A DNA stretch of 64,000 nt from Rhodoferax ferrireducens T118 (GTDB lineage Bacteria; Pseudomonadota; Gammaproteobacteria; Burkholderiales; Burkholderiaceae_C), in contig NC_007908.1 in NCBI RefSeq assembly GCF_000013605.1, positions 4,402,001 through 4,466,000 on the forward strand. The letters are read 5' to 3'. A model generated the notes under the pieces. That model saw only the letters and a list, made by a program, of their open reading frames with translations, was not told the origin of the DNA and made no database searches. The translations under genes were made by a program, and so were the position numbers. This document shows, piece after piece, positions 53,786-62,486 of this stretch (position 1 is the stretch's first letter; every line of letters begins with the position of its first letter).

Positions 53786-53815
53786 TCAATGACCACCGTA
53801 AAAAAAGGGCACCAC

Positions 53816-54292
53816 ATGCACATCACACACACCTGCAAACGATGCTTGATCGGTCTGTTGCTGGGTGCCAGCGTATGGGCGTCTGCCATTGCGGCGGAAA
53901 CAGATGACAGCCCAGTCAACAGTTGCCTGAACGCCTGGGGAAAACACCCTTTCGGGAAAAATCCTCCATACAAAACACTCTCCACCTCGGTCAAGGTGTT
54001 CGGCATCGGCCCCGACACCGCCGACACCGAAGTCACACAAACTCCCGCGCTGGTTCTGGTCAATCCCGGCGTCAACGTTGCGGGCGGTTCGGTCGTGCAG
54101 GTGCTTAACCCCAATGGCTGGTACTGCTTTCGGACCACTGTCAGCGTCATGGGGGGGGTGACCATCAAAGCCCATTGCAAATCGCACCTGGCCACCACGG
54201 CTGGTGACGTGCTGGCGGGCGCAAACGCCTCTGACGGCAAAGGCGTGACCGTCCTGGGAACGACCCAAGTGGAACGCGTCGGGTGTGATTGA
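53816..54292 (+). CDS. Cluster-embedded exported protein of unknown function
   Basis: 158 aa when started behind AAAAAAGGG (MHITHTCKRCLIGLL); an ATG nine codons earlier is also in frame. A signal peptide is predicted to end at IAA-ETDD. The mature part is beta-rich (TLSTSVKVFGIG, TPALVLVNPGVNVAGGSVVQVL, VSVMGGVTIKAHC) and has four cysteines. No family is recognised. Its place inside the aryl polyene operon, between the hydrolase and the second chain-length factor, suggests a periplasmic or outer-membrane role with the pigment. Confidence 0.65.
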   Translation: MHITHTCKRCLIGLLLGASVWASAIAAETDDSPVNSCLNAWGKHPFGKNPPYKTLSTSVKVFGIGPDTADTEVTQTPALVLVNPGVNVAGGSVVQVLNPNGWYCFRTTVSVMGGVTIKAHCKSHLATTAGDVLAGANASDGKGVTVLGTTQVERVGCD

Positions 54293-54298
54293 TCACAC

Positions 54299-55099
54299 AT
54301 GAGTACACCAACCATCTACCTCGACGGTGTCGGCGTGTTCGGCCCCGGCCTTGCCGGTTGGGCGCAAACCTGTGAAGTGCTGGCCGGCCGCCAGCCCTAT
54401 GCGGCTGCGCCCACTGCCCTGCCCGCCGTTGAAAAGCTCCCTCCCGCCGAACGCAGACGGGTGGGCATGCCCGTCAAACTGTCAATGGCCATCGGCTTGG
54501 AGGCGGCACGCCATGCCGGGGCTGACCTGGCCAACCTGGCCACCGTGTTTTCCTCAACCGAAGCCGATTGCGACAACTCCCATGCCATTCTGGAAGCCCT
54601 GGCCTCCAGCGACCGCGCCCTGTCCCCAACCCGCTTTCACAACTCGGTGCACAACGCGGCATCCGGCTACTGGGGCATCGCCACCGGCAGCATGCAACCC
54701 AGCACCAGCCTGAGCGCCTTTGATGCTACCTTTGCCGCCGGGCTGCTGGAAGCCACCACCCAAGCCAACAGCAGCGGCCAACCTTGCCTGCTGCTGGCCT
54801 ATGACACAACCTATCCCGAACCTCTGCACAGACTGCGGCCCATTCCTGCTGCCATGGGGGTGGCCCTGATCCTCAACCCCTGCCAGACTCCGGCAGCACT
54901 GGCGCAGTTCAAGATAAGCTTCAGCGACGCACCGGCAACCCACCTGCCCCAGGACGACCTGGAGCATTTGCGCCAGAGCATTCCGGTGGCCCGCAGCCTG
55001 CCTGTGCTGGCCCTGCTGGCACAAGGCCGCAGTGGATCGGTGGTGGTGGACTACCTGGACACGCTGCGCCTGGGCATCGAAGTCTGCAACATCGCCTGA
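54299..55099 (+). CDS. Chain-length-factor-like KS protein, copy 2
   Basis: 266 aa and clearly paralogous to the ApeC-like protein at 46913, sharing LPPAERRRVG, SPTRFHNSVHNAASGYW, PSTSLSAFDATFAAGLLEA and YDTTYPEPLH almost residue for residue. Like that copy it has no catalytic cysteine. No full KS gene lies directly before it; the ketoreductase follows after 3 bp. It may pair with another of the cluster's ketosynthases and give a different chain length, or be a redundant duplicate. Confidence 0.82.
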   Translation: MSTPTIYLDGVGVFGPGLAGWAQTCEVLAGRQPYAAAPTALPAVEKLPPAERRRVGMPVKLSMAIGLEAARHAGADLANLATVFSSTEADCDNSHAILEALASSDRALSPTRFHNSVHNAASGYWGIATGSMQPSTSLSAFDATFAAGLLEATTQANSSGQPCLLLAYDTTYPEPLHRLRPIPAAMGVALILNPCQTPAALAQFKISFSDAPATHLPQDDLEHLRQSIPVARSLPVLALLAQGRSGSVVVDYLDTLRLGIEVCNIA

Positions 55100-55102
55100 A
55101 CC

Positions 55103-55843
55103 ATGAATATCGAATCAACACCTACGAGGCGCGCCCTGGTCACCGGTGGCAGTGGAGCCATCGGCGCGGCGATCTGCCGCCGCCTTGCTGCCGACGGTCT
55201 GCATGTGATCGTGCACGCCAACAGCCATCTTGCCAGTGCCCAAAGCCTGTGCGACGAGCTGCAAAACAGCGGCGGCTCGGCGCAGGCCGTTCAGTTTGAC
55301 GTGACCGACAGCAACGCCACTCAGACTACCCTGGAAGCCCTGCTGGAAGACGGCCCGATCCAGGTGCTAGTGAACAATGCCGGCATCCATGATGATGCCG
55401 TCTTTCCCGGCATGCAGCGCCAGCAGTGGCACCGGGTGATTGATGTGTCGCTGCACGGTTTTTTCAACGTCACACAGCCACTGTCCATGCCCATGATCCG
55501 CAGCCGCTGGGGCCGCATCATCAGCATTTCTTCGATTGCCGGCCTGACCGGCAACCGTGGTCAGACCAACTACGCCGCCGCCAAGGGCGCGTTACACGCG
55601 GCCAGTAAATCACTCGCGCTGGAGCTGGCCACACGCGGCATCACCGTCAACGCCGTGGCCCCCGGCATCATCAGCTCAGACATGACCAAAGATGTTTTTG
55701 ACAGCACCGCCATTGCCAACCTGGTGCCCATGAAACGCGCCGGCAAACCGGAAGAAGTGGCCGCCCTGGTGGGTTTCCTGGCCTCAGACAGCGCGGCTTA
55801 CATCACAGGCCAGGTCATTTCAGTCAACGGCGGCATGGCTTGA
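55103..55843 (+). CDS. 3-oxoacyl-ACP reductase (FabG/ApeQ-like)
   Basis: 246 aa SDR. The cofactor motif is TGGSGAIGAAI (15-24), then NNAG at 91-94, catalytic Ser143/144 in ISISSIAG, Tyr157 and Lys161 in NYAAAKGA, and a VNGGMA end. At the position of the usual catalytic Asn (as in FabG VxxxNL) it has Ser116 (VIDVSLHGFFN), as I recall for some aryl polyene reductases. It should reduce the beta-keto group after each condensation with NADPH. It follows the second chain-length factor closely. Confidence 0.93.
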   Translation: MNIESTPTRRALVTGGSGAIGAAICRRLAADGLHVIVHANSHLASAQSLCDELQNSGGSAQAVQFDVTDSNATQTTLEALLEDGPIQVLVNNAGIHDDAVFPGMQRQQWHRVIDVSLHGFFNVTQPLSMPMIRSRWGRIISISSIAGLTGNRGQTNYAAAKGALHAASKSLALELATRGITVNAVAPGIISSDMTKDVFDSTAIANLVPMKRAGKPEEVAALVGFLASDSAAYITGQVISVNGGMA

Positions 55844-55856
55844 CCGGCCCTTCAAC

Positions 55857-56993
55857 ATGCCACACCACCCCCTGAGTACCCGCACCCAACGCACGGTGGA
55901 CAGCCCCGCCGAATTTGCTGCCTGCCGCGACCGGTTTTTTACCCGCCCACTGTCCGACACCATGCTGCGCTGGTGTTTTCCTGAGCTGTCCCGGCAGGCC
56001 GTCGTCGAGCAGACCAATGCCTTTCGCGGCACCGAGGAGTTCCAGTTCGCCTACGTCAACCCGATGCTGCAGCGCATTCTCAAAGAGACCTCACAGGGCC
56101 TGAGCATTTCCGGCCTGGACCAGCTGCCGACTGACCGCAAATTTCTCTTCATCTCCAACCACCGCTGCATCGTCATGGACGCTGCACTGGTTTCACTGAA
56201 CCTGCTGTCCAGCGGGCGGGGCACCTGCAAGGTGTGTGTGGGCGACAACCTGATGGACACCCCCGGTGTGGCCGAGCTGATGCTGCTGCTCAATGGTGTG
56301 GTCATCAAGCGCAGCGGCGCACGCCGCGACGTGTATGCCAAGGCCCAGCAGACAGCCGCCTACCTGGCACGACAAATTGAAGAGCAGCGCTATTCCGTCT
56401 GGTTGTCGCAAAGTCCGGGCCGCACCAAAGACGGCAACGACCACACCGACCCGGCCATCATCAAGATGCTGGCTCTGGCAGGCGACAAAACCCGCGCCGA
56501 TTTTGAGAAACTGCACATTGTTCCGGTCGCCATCTCCTACGAATTCGAGCCCTGCGCCACCCACAAGGTGCGCGAAACACTGCTGCGGCTCCAGCATGGC
56601 AAGTACCACAAGGCCGCTGACGAAGATGTGGCACAAATCCGGGACAGCGTGACTGCGAACAAAGGCCATATCCATCTGGCCTTCGGCAAGGAAATCCGCC
56701 TGGACGGTGCACACAGCGCCGATGCAGTGCAAGAAGTCGCTGACAGGATCGATGCGCAAATCTGGAGCATCTATCGCGCCTGGGACAGCAACCGGATCGC
56801 CCATGCCCTGCTGACCCAAGACAACTGGGACCTGGACACACCTTACGCACAAGCATTCCTGGGTCTGATTGCGAATCAGGTAGCGGAGTTGACCGCAATG
56901 GGGTTGCCCAGCGTCCCGGCGCGCGAAGCACTTCTGCAACTGTATGCACAACCGGTCTTCAACGCACGGCGCGCAGCCGCTTCCCGCACCTAA
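55857..56993 (+). CDS. 1-acylglycerol-3-phosphate acyltransferase-like protein
   Basis: 378 aa, longer than PlsC. The active-site region is FISNHRCIVMDAALVSL, where the relatives I recall read NHRDI; here Cys replaces the first Asp and the His-Asp spacing is HX5D. A second block, GVVIKRSG, and the EEQRYSVWLSQSPGRTKDG block replace the usual EGTR motif with SQSPGRTKDG. The family attaches acyl chains to glycerol or sugar hydroxyls. It ends the plus-strand run and converges with the methyltransferase gene, overlapping it by 4 bp. Confidence 0.8.
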   Translation: MPHHPLSTRTQRTVDSPAEFAACRDRFFTRPLSDTMLRWCFPELSRQAVVEQTNAFRGTEEFQFAYVNPMLQRILKETSQGLSISGLDQLPTDRKFLFISNHRCIVMDAALVSLNLLSSGRGTCKVCVGDNLMDTPGVAELMLLLNGVVIKRSGARRDVYAKAQQTAAYLARQIEEQRYSVWLSQSPGRTKDGNDHTDPAIIKMLALAGDKTRADFEKLHIVPVAISYEFEPCATHKVRETLLRLQHGKYHKAADEDVAQIRDSVTANKGHIHLAFGKEIRLDGAHSADAVQEVADRIDAQIWSIYRAWDSNRIAHALLTQDNWDLDTPYAQAFLGLIANQVAELTAMGLPSVPAREALLQLYAQPVFNARRAAASRT

Positions 56994-57859
56994 TCCAACT
57001 CGCAGGGCAAGGCGTAACCACTGACCCGAAACCAGCTGGCCATGCTGCGAAAATTATCCTGGTGCGTGGCCGACAGTTTGGCAAACGCCTCCTTGGCGCG
57101 CTGCAGTGTCGGCGGATCCATCGGGCGCTGAAACGCACTTTTGAACACCACAAGGAACGGCGCCAACACTGTCACGTGGCGTTGCACGTCCGAACCCAAC
57201 GGTGCCACGGCAGCAGACAACTCCTCCACGCTGAATGCGGCCCGAAGCGAATTGAAGTAGTCCTCGGTAAATTGCGTCGACTGCCGCAGGTCATCAGCAA
57301 AGAAGCGCTGGGTGCGAAGTAGCTTGAGTCGCCCGAAATCCGTCAAATAGAAACGCCCTTGCGGCTTCAACACCCGGCGAACCTCGCGCAGCGTGGTGCA
57401 GAGCGCCGCATGGTCCGGCAAATGGTGCAAGGACATGGTGCAGATCACGCCGTCCATGCTGGCGTCTTCCTGACGCACCAGGCGGGTCATGTCGCCCTGG
57501 ACCAATTCAACGTTGTGAATGTGTGCCTGCGCCAATGTGTTTTGCGCGCACTGGAGCATGGTGGACGACGCATCCAGCCCGACAAAATGGACTTGCGGGT
57601 TGAGTCGCGCAATTTGCAGCAGCTGGTTGGCAGGACCACAGGCCAAGTCCAGCACGCGGTCGCCAGGCTGCAAGACCGAGGTGATCTGCACGGCGTGGTA
57701 CAGGTAGAGAAACGCCAGCGCCCCACCCTCTTGACCGGCTCGAGCAAAGGACTCCGTCTGGGTCTCGCTCTGCATCACCAGGTTCGGCTCGGGCACCCGG
57801 GTCCGCTTGCGCCAATACAGTCGCTCGCGAAGCAGATGCATCATGACGGCTACAGACAT
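56990..57859 (-). CDS. SAM-dependent methyltransferase of the pigment cluster
   Basis: 289 aa class I methyltransferase. Motif I is DRVLDLACGPANQL, motif II VHFVGLDASSTMLQ, then ELVQGDMTRL and VICTMSLHHLPDH. The N-terminus before residue 50 and the C-terminal helical part (VTVLAPFLVVFKSAFQRP) are outside the Rossmann core. Aryl polyenes commonly carry an O- or C-methyl group on the aryl head, and this is the only methyltransferase in the locus. A GGGGG tract before the ATG could serve as ribosome-binding site. Confidence 0.88.
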   Translation of the reverse strand: MSVAVMMHLLRERLYWRKRTRVPEPNLVMQSETQTESFARAGQEGGALAFLYLYHAVQITSVLQPGDRVLDLACGPANQLLQIARLNPQVHFVGLDASSTMLQCAQNTLAQAHIHNVELVQGDMTRLVRQEDASMDGVICTMSLHHLPDHAALCTTLREVRRVLKPQGRFYLTDFGRLKLLRTQRFFADDLRQSTQFTEDYFNSLRAAFSVEELSAAVAPLGSDVQRHVTVLAPFLVVFKSAFQRPMDPPTLQRAKEAFAKLSATHQDNFRSMASWFRVSGYALPCELD

Positions 57860-57867
57860 AGGACCCC

Positions 57868-58656
57868 CTACTTGCCCAGGCTTGAGCGACGGCCCAACGC
57901 CCGCATCAGCAACATCGGCAGACGCAGCACAAACCCCACCATCAAGCGGATGTGCATCCAGGTCAGTAGCAGGTTGTCACGGCGGTAGTTGAAATGGGAA
58001 ACACCGCCTTCATGCGCCTGCAAATACTTCACCGGTGCCGGCAGATTGATCGGTGGCACGCCCCGCCAGCACAAGCGCACGGCGGCCTCGGGGTCAAAAT
58101 CAAAACGGCGCATCCAGCGCTGGCCCCGCATCACACTGCGCAATGGGTCCACCGGGTAGACACGAAAACCGTACAGTGAGTCGCCAATGCCGGCCCACAA
58201 GGTTTCCAGATTCGCCCACCAGTTGGATATTTTTCGTCCCCAGACGCGCAGCGCCGGTGCGCTGGCATCGAATACCGGTACGCCCAACACCATGGCCGCA
58301 GGTGTGGCCTGTGAGCAATGCATGAAAGCTTCTATCAGGTTCGCCGGGTGCTGGCCATCGGAGTCCATGCACAGGACATGGGTGTAACCCTGTTGCGCAG
58401 CCTGATCCAGTCCATACAACACAGCCGCGCCTTTGCCCTGATTCTTGGGCAGCACAATAACCCGCAGCCCCGCGTCCCGGGCCGCCATGTCCTGCAACAC
58501 GGCGGCGGTGCCGTCGGTGCTGCCGTCGACCACGACCCACACCGGATTCCAGTGGACGCGGGCTTGCGCCACGGTCTCATAGACCTTGGCACCAGAGTTG
58601 TAGCTGGGGATCAGCACCAGATGAGTGGTGGAGGGCAAAGTGCGCTTGGAGTGCAT
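57868..58656 (-). CDS. Family 2 glycosyltransferase of the pigment cluster
   Basis: 262 aa. It has the GT-A nucleotide-sugar fold: LVLIPSYNSGAKVYETV, WVVVDGSTDGTAAVL, GKGAAVLYGLDQA and the metal-binding CMDSDGQHP (DxD-like). C-terminal helices LLLTWMHIRLMVGFVLRLPML suggest membrane association, as in dolichol-phosphate-mannose-type enzymes. It lies 3 bp after the acyltransferase gene. Together with the NodB deacetylase it argues that the product bears a sugar at some stage. Confidence 0.88.
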   Translation of the reverse strand: MHSKRTLPSTTHLVLIPSYNSGAKVYETVAQARVHWNPVWVVVDGSTDGTAAVLQDMAARDAGLRVIVLPKNQGKGAAVLYGLDQAAQQGYTHVLCMDSDGQHPANLIEAFMHCSQATPAAMVLGVPVFDASAPALRVWGRKISNWWANLETLWAGIGDSLYGFRVYPVDPLRSVMRGQRWMRRFDFDPEAAVRLCWRGVPPINLPAPVKYLQAHEGGVSHFNYRRDNLLLTWMHIRLMVGFVLRLPMLLMRALGRRSSLGK

Positions 58657-58659
58657 CGA

Positions 58660-59427
58660 TCAGGCCCCGCCGGAGAGCGGCTTGATCTCGCTGCGAAAAT
58701 AGTCATGCAGGGTCAACGTGAATGCCTTGGGGTTGGTCGGTGGATCAAATCGCTGGCCCAGGCGAATGCGAAAGTGCATGGGCATGTCGGGTCGCTTCAG
58801 CCATGGCCAACCCTTGCCCAAAAACCGGCTGTCCTGTTCGATGATGATGGTCTGAATCGGAATGCCGGAGCGGTAGGACATATAGGCCGCGCCGATCTGA
58901 AACTCGCCCAGGGGCATCGGGTCGCTGCGCGTACCCTCGGGGAACAACAGGAGCTGACTGCCATGGTGCAATTCGTCCACCGCCAGATTGACCGCGCCGA
59001 GAAACAGGTCGTTGCGAATGTATCCGGCCAGGCGGGCACCGGCCCCCCACAGGGGACTGCGCATCAGCGACGCCTTGAGAATACAGGTCACATTCGGCAG
59101 CCGGGACAGCACCATCAGCGCATCCAGTAAACCAGGGTGGTTGACGGCCAGTATCAGAGGACCCGCGCCACGCAGGGTGTCCAGCGCAGCAATGTCGAAG
59201 CGACCCAGACCAATGACATCCAACAGCCAAATATAGGCCCGGAACCCGAGCGTGGCCATCCAGCGCCCCACCCACATGCCCCAACGGCTGGGCAAGACCA
59301 GGCCCAAGGGCAAGGCCAGGACCGTCCACAACAGACACCCCACACCCAGCATCACCAGTGCGAAGCGCAGGCGTGCAGCAGAATACAGATGGCGGAGGAA
59401 TTGCATCAGAAAAACGGTGTCAGACAA
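58660..59427 (-). CDS. PlsC-like acyltransferase of the pigment cluster
   Basis: 255 aa; an alternative start lies seven codons in (MQFLRHLYSA). N-terminal membrane helices (FALVMLGVGCLLWTVLALPLGLVL) precede the canonical motifs: HX4D in VNHPGLLDALMVL, the GxxF/Y block GYIRNDLF, and PEGTR in LLLFPEGTRSDP. All catalytic landmarks are intact, unlike in the acyltransferase at 55857. It is probably one of the enzymes that esterify the polyene or the resorcinol. It is in the minus-strand tailoring operon, 3 bp after the KS gene. Confidence 0.9.
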   Translation of the reverse strand: MSDTVFLMQFLRHLYSAARLRFALVMLGVGCLLWTVLALPLGLVLPSRWGMWVGRWMATLGFRAYIWLLDVIGLGRFDIAALDTLRGAGPLILAVNHPGLLDALMVLSRLPNVTCILKASLMRSPLWGAGARLAGYIRNDLFLGAVNLAVDELHHGSQLLLFPEGTRSDPMPLGEFQIGAAYMSYRSGIPIQTIIIEQDSRFLGKGWPWLKRPDMPMHFRIRLGQRFDPPTNPKAFTLTLHDYFRSEIKPLSGGA

Positions 59428-59430
59428 GCG

Positions 59431-60690
59431 TTACGCATCGCTGGTTGCACGAAATGCCAGGACTGCGTTACTGCCCCCGAACGCAAAGGAATTGCTGATG
59501 GCGGCCTGCAGCGGCACATCGCGCAGGCCACTGCCCATCACATGCTGGACCCCCAGGCAGTCCGGAGCAACCTGCTCCAGGTGGGCGGTGGGCGGGATCG
59601 CCTTCCGGGCCAGTGCCAGCACGGTGATCAAAGCCTCCATGGCGCCGACCGCACCCAGCGAATGTCCATGCATCGACTTGGTGGCACTCACGGCCAATTG
59701 CCCGGCATGGACCCCGAAGACCTGCCTGAGCGCACTGATTTCAATCGGATCACCTTCCACTGTGGCCGTGCCATGGGCATTCACATAACCGACCTGTGCC
59801 GGCGCAAGTTCCGCTTCATGCAGCGCAGCCATAATGGCCCTGGATTGCCCCTGGGCATCGGGACGCACCAAATGTGTGTGATCACAACTTTGCCCAAATC
59901 CGGCCAGCTCGCAGTAGACGCGGGCACCACGCTGGCGTGCATGCTCCCAGTCTTCAAGCACCAGCGCAGCGGCGCCTTCACCCAGCACAAGACCCGTGCG
60001 TCCTTGCTGAAAGGGTCGGCAGGCGCGATACGCGGTTTGCTCATCTCCTGCCGCCACCACGCGCATCGCCTCCCAAGCCCGCATGATGGTAAATGCCAGC
60101 GGCGACTCGGAACCGCCCGCGACGATCAAGGAAGATTCGCCACGTTGAATTCGTCGAAACGCCTCACCGATGGAAACGGTGGAAGAAGCGCATGCCATGG
60201 AATAGGTCATGCAGGCGCTGCCCAACCCCAAAGCCATGGCGATATGGGATGCGGCCGCATTGTTCATCGCCATAGGCACCGACAAGGGAGAGACACGCTG
60301 CTTGCCGCGCAGGTACATGTCGCCGTAGCCCTTCTCGTACGTCAGCATGCCGCCGGCGGCCGTCCCCCAGGACACACCGTATTCGTCAGAGCCCGCACCC
60401 TCACGTTTCAGGCCGGCATCGTCCCAGGCTGAAAACGCTGCCGCTACACCCAACTGGCTGTAGCGGTCGGTGACATGGGTGATCGCATGACCTATCGACT
60501 TTTCAGAATCAAACTGGGCGCAGGTCACCGCAGGCTGCACCAGCCGGGATGGCGAGGTGGGATGCTCGTAGAGACGGATTGCGGATTCGCCGCGCATGAT
60601 GCGGTCGAAAAAGTCGTCGGTGTCGCCGCCAAAGGGACTGACCATTCCAACGCCTGTGACAGCTACTCTCCGACCAGGCGCCTTGCTCAT
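59431..60690 (-). CDS. FabF-like beta-ketoacyl-ACP synthase (tailoring operon)
   Basis: 419 aa with an intact triad: Cys167 in SMACASSTVSIG, His306 in NAHGTATVEGD, and His343 in KSMHGHSLGAVG. It is full-length and FabF-like. It heads a minus-strand operon with the acyltransferase, glycosyltransferase and methyltransferase. In characterised clusters a separate KS (ApeR) makes the first condensation or supplies an acyl chain; this and the KS at 61224 are the candidates for that step. Confidence 0.9.
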   Translation of the reverse strand: MSKAPGRRVAVTGVGMVSPFGGDTDDFFDRIMRGESAIRLYEHPTSPSRLVQPAVTCAQFDSEKSIGHAITHVTDRYSQLGVAAAFSAWDDAGLKREGAGSDEYGVSWGTAAGGMLTYEKGYGDMYLRGKQRVSPLSVPMAMNNAAASHIAMALGLGSACMTYSMACASSTVSIGEAFRRIQRGESSLIVAGGSESPLAFTIMRAWEAMRVVAAGDEQTAYRACRPFQQGRTGLVLGEGAAALVLEDWEHARQRGARVYCELAGFGQSCDHTHLVRPDAQGQSRAIMAALHEAELAPAQVGYVNAHGTATVEGDPIEISALRQVFGVHAGQLAVSATKSMHGHSLGAVGAMEALITVLALARKAIPPTAHLEQVAPDCLGVQHVMGSGLRDVPLQAAISNSFAFGGSNAVLAFRATSDA

Positions 60691-60952
60691 GAATTGCTGC
60701 GGGTTAAATCAGTTGGTTGTTTCCAGTGTGGCCATAATCAAAACAAATCAACTGGACCGCCACAGTGGTGTGCAGATGTGTTGGATTCTAAAGCACCCGA
60801 AATTTCAGAGACTGCCAAAACAGCCGGTTGAAAATTGTCCGGCGATGGATACATGCAAATGCCTTGCAACCATTGGTGTGCAGTGTGCAGTTCACCTGTT
60901 GCTGTACCCCGTTCCGATACAATCCCGCACCAATGTCACTCCGGTAGCCAGC
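60691..60952. promoter_or_regulatory. Divergent promoter region of tailoring and ACP-KS-FabZ operons
   Basis: A 262-bp gap between outward-facing genes, so both promoters should be here. For the plus strand a -10-like TACAAT sits at 60918-60923, about 30 bp before the ACP start codon, without a convincing -35. AT-rich patches near 60720-60755 could serve the minus strand. No repressor operator is obvious. Confidence 0.35.
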
Positions 60953-61213
60953 ATGTTATTTGATCAAATCAAGAATTATTTAGTGGAGACGGCAGGTGTT
61001 GATCCCCAGCAATTTGAGAATCCGGAATTGAAAATTGCTGATCTGGAACTGGATTCCCTCGGTTTGATCGAAATGTTATTTGAAGTCGAAGACAAATACG
61101 GCTTCCAAATTCCGGACCCCATGGTTTTTTTGCCTATGACCTTTGCCGGGATGGTGACTGCCATCGAAGCCATGGTGCAGGAACACACCAAGCTCCAAAC
61201 CGCCCTCAACTGA
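60953..61213 (+). CDS. Acyl carrier protein of the third operon
   Basis: 86 aa starting MLFDQIKNYLVETAG; the much longer open frame upstream reads through the promoter region and is rejected. Ser35 in LELDSLGLIEMLFEVE is the phosphopantetheine site. This is the third ACP in the locus. It precedes a KS and a FabZ-like gene, which together would be a compact module for building or priming an acyl chain. Confidence 0.9.
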   Translation: MLFDQIKNYLVETAGVDPQQFENPELKIADLELDSLGLIEMLFEVEDKYGFQIPDPMVFLPMTFAGMVTAIEAMVQEHTKLQTALN

Positions 61214-61223
61214 TCCCCGCTCC

Positions 61224-62486
61224 GTGAACAAAGTCGTTGTCACCGGCTCGGGTGTCATTTGCCCTCTGGGTGCCGACAAGGCCAGCGCTTTTGCGGCCGC
61301 CTTGGAAGCCCGCAGCGGCATCGGTGGTTGCCCCGCAGACATTGCCGCCAGGCTCCCTCATGTGGTGGTGGCGCAAGCCAGTGTTGACCCGCAAACCCTG
61401 CTGGAACGTGCTGACCAGGGGCTTGACCGTGCCACCCAATTTGCACTCGTGGCCACCGCGCAAGCCATTGCCGAGGCTGGTTTTACCTGCCCTCCCACGG
61501 ATTCGCGCCGCGTCGGTGTCTTTGTGGGCATTGGTTTTGGCGGCTCGCAAACCAGTAACAGCTTGTACGAACGCTTTTACACCACGTTGCTCGACCCCAA
61601 TCTGAAGCACAAAGACCCCACCGTCATGCATCCGCTCACGGTGCCACGCGTCATGGCCAATGCGGCCGCTGCCGCCATCACCATGCGCTACAAGCTGCAC
61701 GGCCCCAGCAACACCTATTCGGTGGCCTGCGCCTCATCGGCCATTGCCATCGGTGAAGCTTACCGGGCCATCCGCCATGGCTATTTGGACGCAGCGGTGG
61801 TGGTTGGCACCGAAGCCATGCTCAACGCCGGGGCCATGCTGGGCTGGAACGCATTGCGCGTCATGGCCAAGGCGGACGCCAGCGACCCCTCTCGCAGCTG
61901 CCGCCCATTCTCCAGCGGTCGCAGCGGATTTGTGATTGGCGAAGGTGCCGCCGCCCTGGTGCTGGAGAGCGCCACCCGCAGCACCCAGCGCGGTGCCCGG
62001 GTGCTGGCCGAGTTGGCCGGTTACGGCTGCAGCAGTGACGCACAGCATCTAACTGCCCCCAGTGTCGATGGTCAAGCCCACGCCATGCAGCAAGCGCTGC
62101 AGGAAGCCGGTCTGGCCCCGGAACAAATTCAATACATCAATGCCCATGGCACCGCCACCGATGCCGGTGATGTGACCGAAACCCAATCCATCCACCAAGC
62201 CTTTGGCCCTGCGGCCCGCCTGGTTGCCGTGAGTTCAACCAAATCCATGCACGGGCATCTGATTGGTGCCACCGGGGCGCTGGAACTGGCGCTGAGCATT
62301 GAGGCGCTCAACAGCGGCTCCCTGCCGCCCACTGCCCACCTCGACAAACCCGATCTACGCTGTGATCTGGACTACATCCCGCTGCGAGCACGCCACGGCT
62401 GCCAGGTGGACGCGGTGATGTCGAATTCCTTCGCCTTTGGCGGCAGTAATGTGTCACTGATCGCTCGCCGGTTTGCTGCGCCATGA
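61224..62486 (+). CDS. FabF-like beta-ketoacyl-ACP synthase (third operon)
   Basis: 420 aa, GTG start 10 bp after the ACP stop. The triad is intact: Cys169 in SVACASSAIAIG, His308 in NAHGTATDAGD, and His345 in KSMHGHLIGATG. The protein matches standard FabF length and glycine motifs (FAFGGSNVSL near the end). Its stop overlaps the FabZ-like gene by 4 bp. It is the fourth full ketosynthase of the KAS I/II type in the locus and a candidate for starter or side-chain elongation. Confidence 0.92.
   Translation: MNKVVVTGSGVICPLGADKASAFAAALEARSGIGGCPADIAARLPHVVVAQASVDPQTLLERADQGLDRATQFALVATAQAIAEAGFTCPPTDSRRVGVFVGIGFGGSQTSNSLYERFYTTLLDPNLKHKDPTVMHPLTVPRVMANAAAAAITMRYKLHGPSNTYSVACASSAIAIGEAYRAIRHGYLDAAVVVGTEAMLNAGAMLGWNALRVMAKADASDPSRSCRPFSSGRSGFVIGEGAAALVLESATRSTQRGARVLAELAGYGCSSDAQHLTAPSVDGQAHAMQQALQEAGLAPEQIQYINAHGTATDAGDVTETQSIHQAFGPAARLVAVSSTKSMHGHLIGATGALELALSIEALNSGSLPPTAHLDKPDLRCDLDYIPLRARHGCQVDAVMSNSFAFGGSNVSLIARRFAAP

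Noticed and set aside
53773..54315. A 180-codon minus-strand frame opposite the secreted protein in the pigment operon
   Set aside because: The plus-strand frame has a signal peptide, a Shine-Dalgarno-like AAAAAAGGG and fits the operon direction, so I prefer it.
59137..60432. A 431-codon plus-strand frame opposite the acyltransferase and ketosynthase genes
   Set aside because: Composition-driven shadow. The minus-strand proteins have complete catalytic motifs.
60596..60952. An upstream extension of the third-operon ACP by about 119 residues
   Set aside because: The added segment runs through the divergent promoter region and into the opposite gene. It has no ACP-like sequence.
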